Part shown: piece by piece, positions 63,045 through 64,000 of the stretch
How positions within the stretch are numbered: position 1 is the stretch's first letter
Layout of the letters: each line of letters opens with the position of its first letter
Source: Corynebacterium senegalense
GTDB taxonomy: Bacteria; Actinomycetota; Actinomycetes; Mycobacteriales; Mycobacteriaceae
Direction of reading: 5' to 3'
DNA length: 64,000 nucleotides
Assembly: GCF_900411315.1 (NCBI RefSeq)
Contig: NZ_LS990887.1
Location: 2,180,662 to 2,244,661 of the forward strand
The notes under the pieces: model-generated
Seen by the model: the letters and a program-made list of their open reading frames with translations, nothing else
What the model was told of the DNA's origin: nothing
Databases searched by the model: none
Translations under genes and position numbers: made by a program

Positions 63045-63158
63045 GCTTTTCGACGCCCCAACGCGCGCCCACCACGGCCGTTACGGATGGGCTCCGGGGG
63101 ATCGCTAGTATCGTCTGATGGACCCAACGACCACCCCTCGCCACGAAGGAGCCCACAG

Positions 63159-63884
63159 GTGACTGAAGCCCCCCACGCCCGCAGCGGATACAAGCGCGTG
63201 ATGCTCAAGCTCGGAGGTGAGATGTTCGGCGGCGGCAAGGTCGGCATCGACCCGGACGTCGTCGAGAGCGTCGCGGCGCAGATCGCCGAGGTCGCCCAGG
63301 GCGGCACCGAGGTCGCCGTGGTGATCGGCGGCGGCAATTTCTTCCGCGGCGCCCAGCTCCAGCAGCGCGGCATGGACCGGGCTCGCTCGGACTACATGGG
63401 CATGCTCGGCACGGTGATGAACTGCCTGGCGCTGCAGGACTTCCTGCAGCAGAAGGGCGTGGACTGCCGCGTGCAGACGGCCATCAACATGGCCCAGATC
63501 GCCGAGCCCTACCTGCCGCTGCGCGCCGCCCGCCACCTGGAGAAGGGGCGCGTGGTCATCTTCGGCGCCGGCATGGGCATGCCCTACTTCTCCACCGACA
63601 CCACGGCCGCGCAGCGCGCCCTGGAGATCGGGTGCGAGGTGCTGCTCATGGCCAAGGGCGTCGACGGCGTCTACGACGACGACCCGCGCGTCAACCCCGA
63701 CGCCAACCTCTACTCCGAGGTCACCCCGCGCGAGGTGCTGGAGAAGGGCCTCAAGGTAGCCGACGCGACCGCCTTCTCCCTGTGCATGGACAACAAGATG
63801 CCCATCCTGGTGTTCAACCTGCTGAAGGAGGGCAACATCGCCCGCGCCGTGGCGGGGGAGCAGATCGGGACCCTGGTTCAGTGA
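63159..63884 (+). CDS. pyrH: Uridylate kinase
   Basis: Phosphorylates UMP to UDP; hexameric amino-acid-kinase fold. 241 residues: [43 protein letters not shown] and [13 protein letters not shown]. The GTG at 63159 follows AAGGAG by 7 bases. TAGTAT at 63106–63111 is a likely -10. The neighbouring order tsf–pyrH–frr is conserved. Confidence 0.97.
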   Translation: MTEAPHARSGYKRVMLKLGGEMFGGGKVGIDPDVVESVAAQIAEVAQGGTEVAVVIGGGNFFRGAQLQQRGMDRARSDYMGMLGTVMNCLALQDFLQQKGVDCRVQTAINMAQIAEPYLPLRAARHLEKGRVVIFGAGMGMPYFSTDTTAAQRALEIGCEVLLMAKGVDGVYDDDPRVNPDANLYSEVTPREVLEKGLKVADATAFSLCMDNKMPILVFNLLKEGNIARAVAGEQIGTLVQ

Positions 63885-63973
63885 GGGGACGTCGATAAGC
63901 CCGGCCCCACTGGTAGATTGTTGGAGAAGCGCGCGGGGACGGCCCCCGCACCCGATGAAACCGAAGGATCAGC

Positions 63974-64000
63974 ATGATTGACGACGTACTCCTCGACGCC
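63974..64000 (+). CDS. frr: Ribosome recycling factor (5' end only)
   Basis: Nine codons (MIDDVLLDA) before the window ends. GAAGGA lies 6 bases before the ATG and TAGATT at 63914–63919 could be a -10. Identity rests on the MIDD-type start and on the position after pyrH; the sequence is too short to confirm. Confidence 0.75.

Overview
The window is a stretch of ordinary-looking chromosome from a high-GC actinobacterium, almost certainly a Corynebacterium. The gene order is the corynebacterial/mycobacterial core order: glgX next to the his operon; his–impA–TIGR02234–trpC-like–lgt–pyk; sepIVA–DUF177–rnc–mutM–acyP–smc–ftsY–amtB–glnK–ffh; rpsP–rimM–trmD–rplS–lepB–rnhB–DUF2469–yraN–comM–dprA–xerC; and rpsB–tsf–pyrH–frr. 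I cannot name the species. I found no tRNA, rRNA, CRISPR array, prophage or insertion sequence.

Layout. 1–5.5 kb: glgX (runs off the left edge) with a TetR regulator, a lipoprotein, a DUF2567-type membrane protein and a double YbjN protein. 5.7–17.7 kb: a long rightward histidine cluster (hisD, C, B, an MFS transporter, H, A, impA, F, I) running into a TIGR02234 membrane protein, a degenerate trpC paralogue, lgt and pyk. 17.7–27.4 kb: a mostly leftward accessory block with a zinc alcohol dehydrogenase broken by an amber codon, the folate genes pabC and pabAB, guaD, glgP, an M20 amidohydrolase and a GalT-like DUF4921 protein. 27.4–30.5 kb: a small unknown gene, glycerate kinase and gdhA. 30.6–45.8 kb: cell division, RNA processing, DNA repair, chromosome and SRP genes, interrupted by a sodium:alanine symporter and an HNH endonuclease of 13E12 type, with the ammonium module amtB–glnK. 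45.9–48.0 kb: a membrane acyltransferase with an SGNH domain. 48.4–59.3 kb: ribosome and tRNA-modification genes, tex, lepB, rnhB and a competence-like set. 59.3–64 kb: rarD, an M23 peptidase, then rpsB, tsf, pyrH and the start of frr.

Working together: the his cluster makes histidine, and its HisA carries a substitution expected to abolish the PriA-type TrpF activity. This fits the neighbouring trpC copy, which has lost catalytic residues. Nitrogen supply is represented by gdhA and amtB–glnK; amtB has a good AmtR-like operator inside its promoter, but glnD, normally next to glnK, is absent and the GlnK T-loop is altered. glgX and glgP serve glycogen breakdown; guaD, pabAB and pabC share a tight operon with glgP.

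A recurring regulatory theme is a TAnnnT hexamer 6–8 bases before a start codon. I count thirteen such genes, the arrangement expected for leaderless transcripts. No wholly new multi-gene system is evident. The strongest leads are the unbroken MFS–HisH reading frame, the catalytically altered TrpC-like protein, the rewired GlnK module and the broken dehydrogenase.
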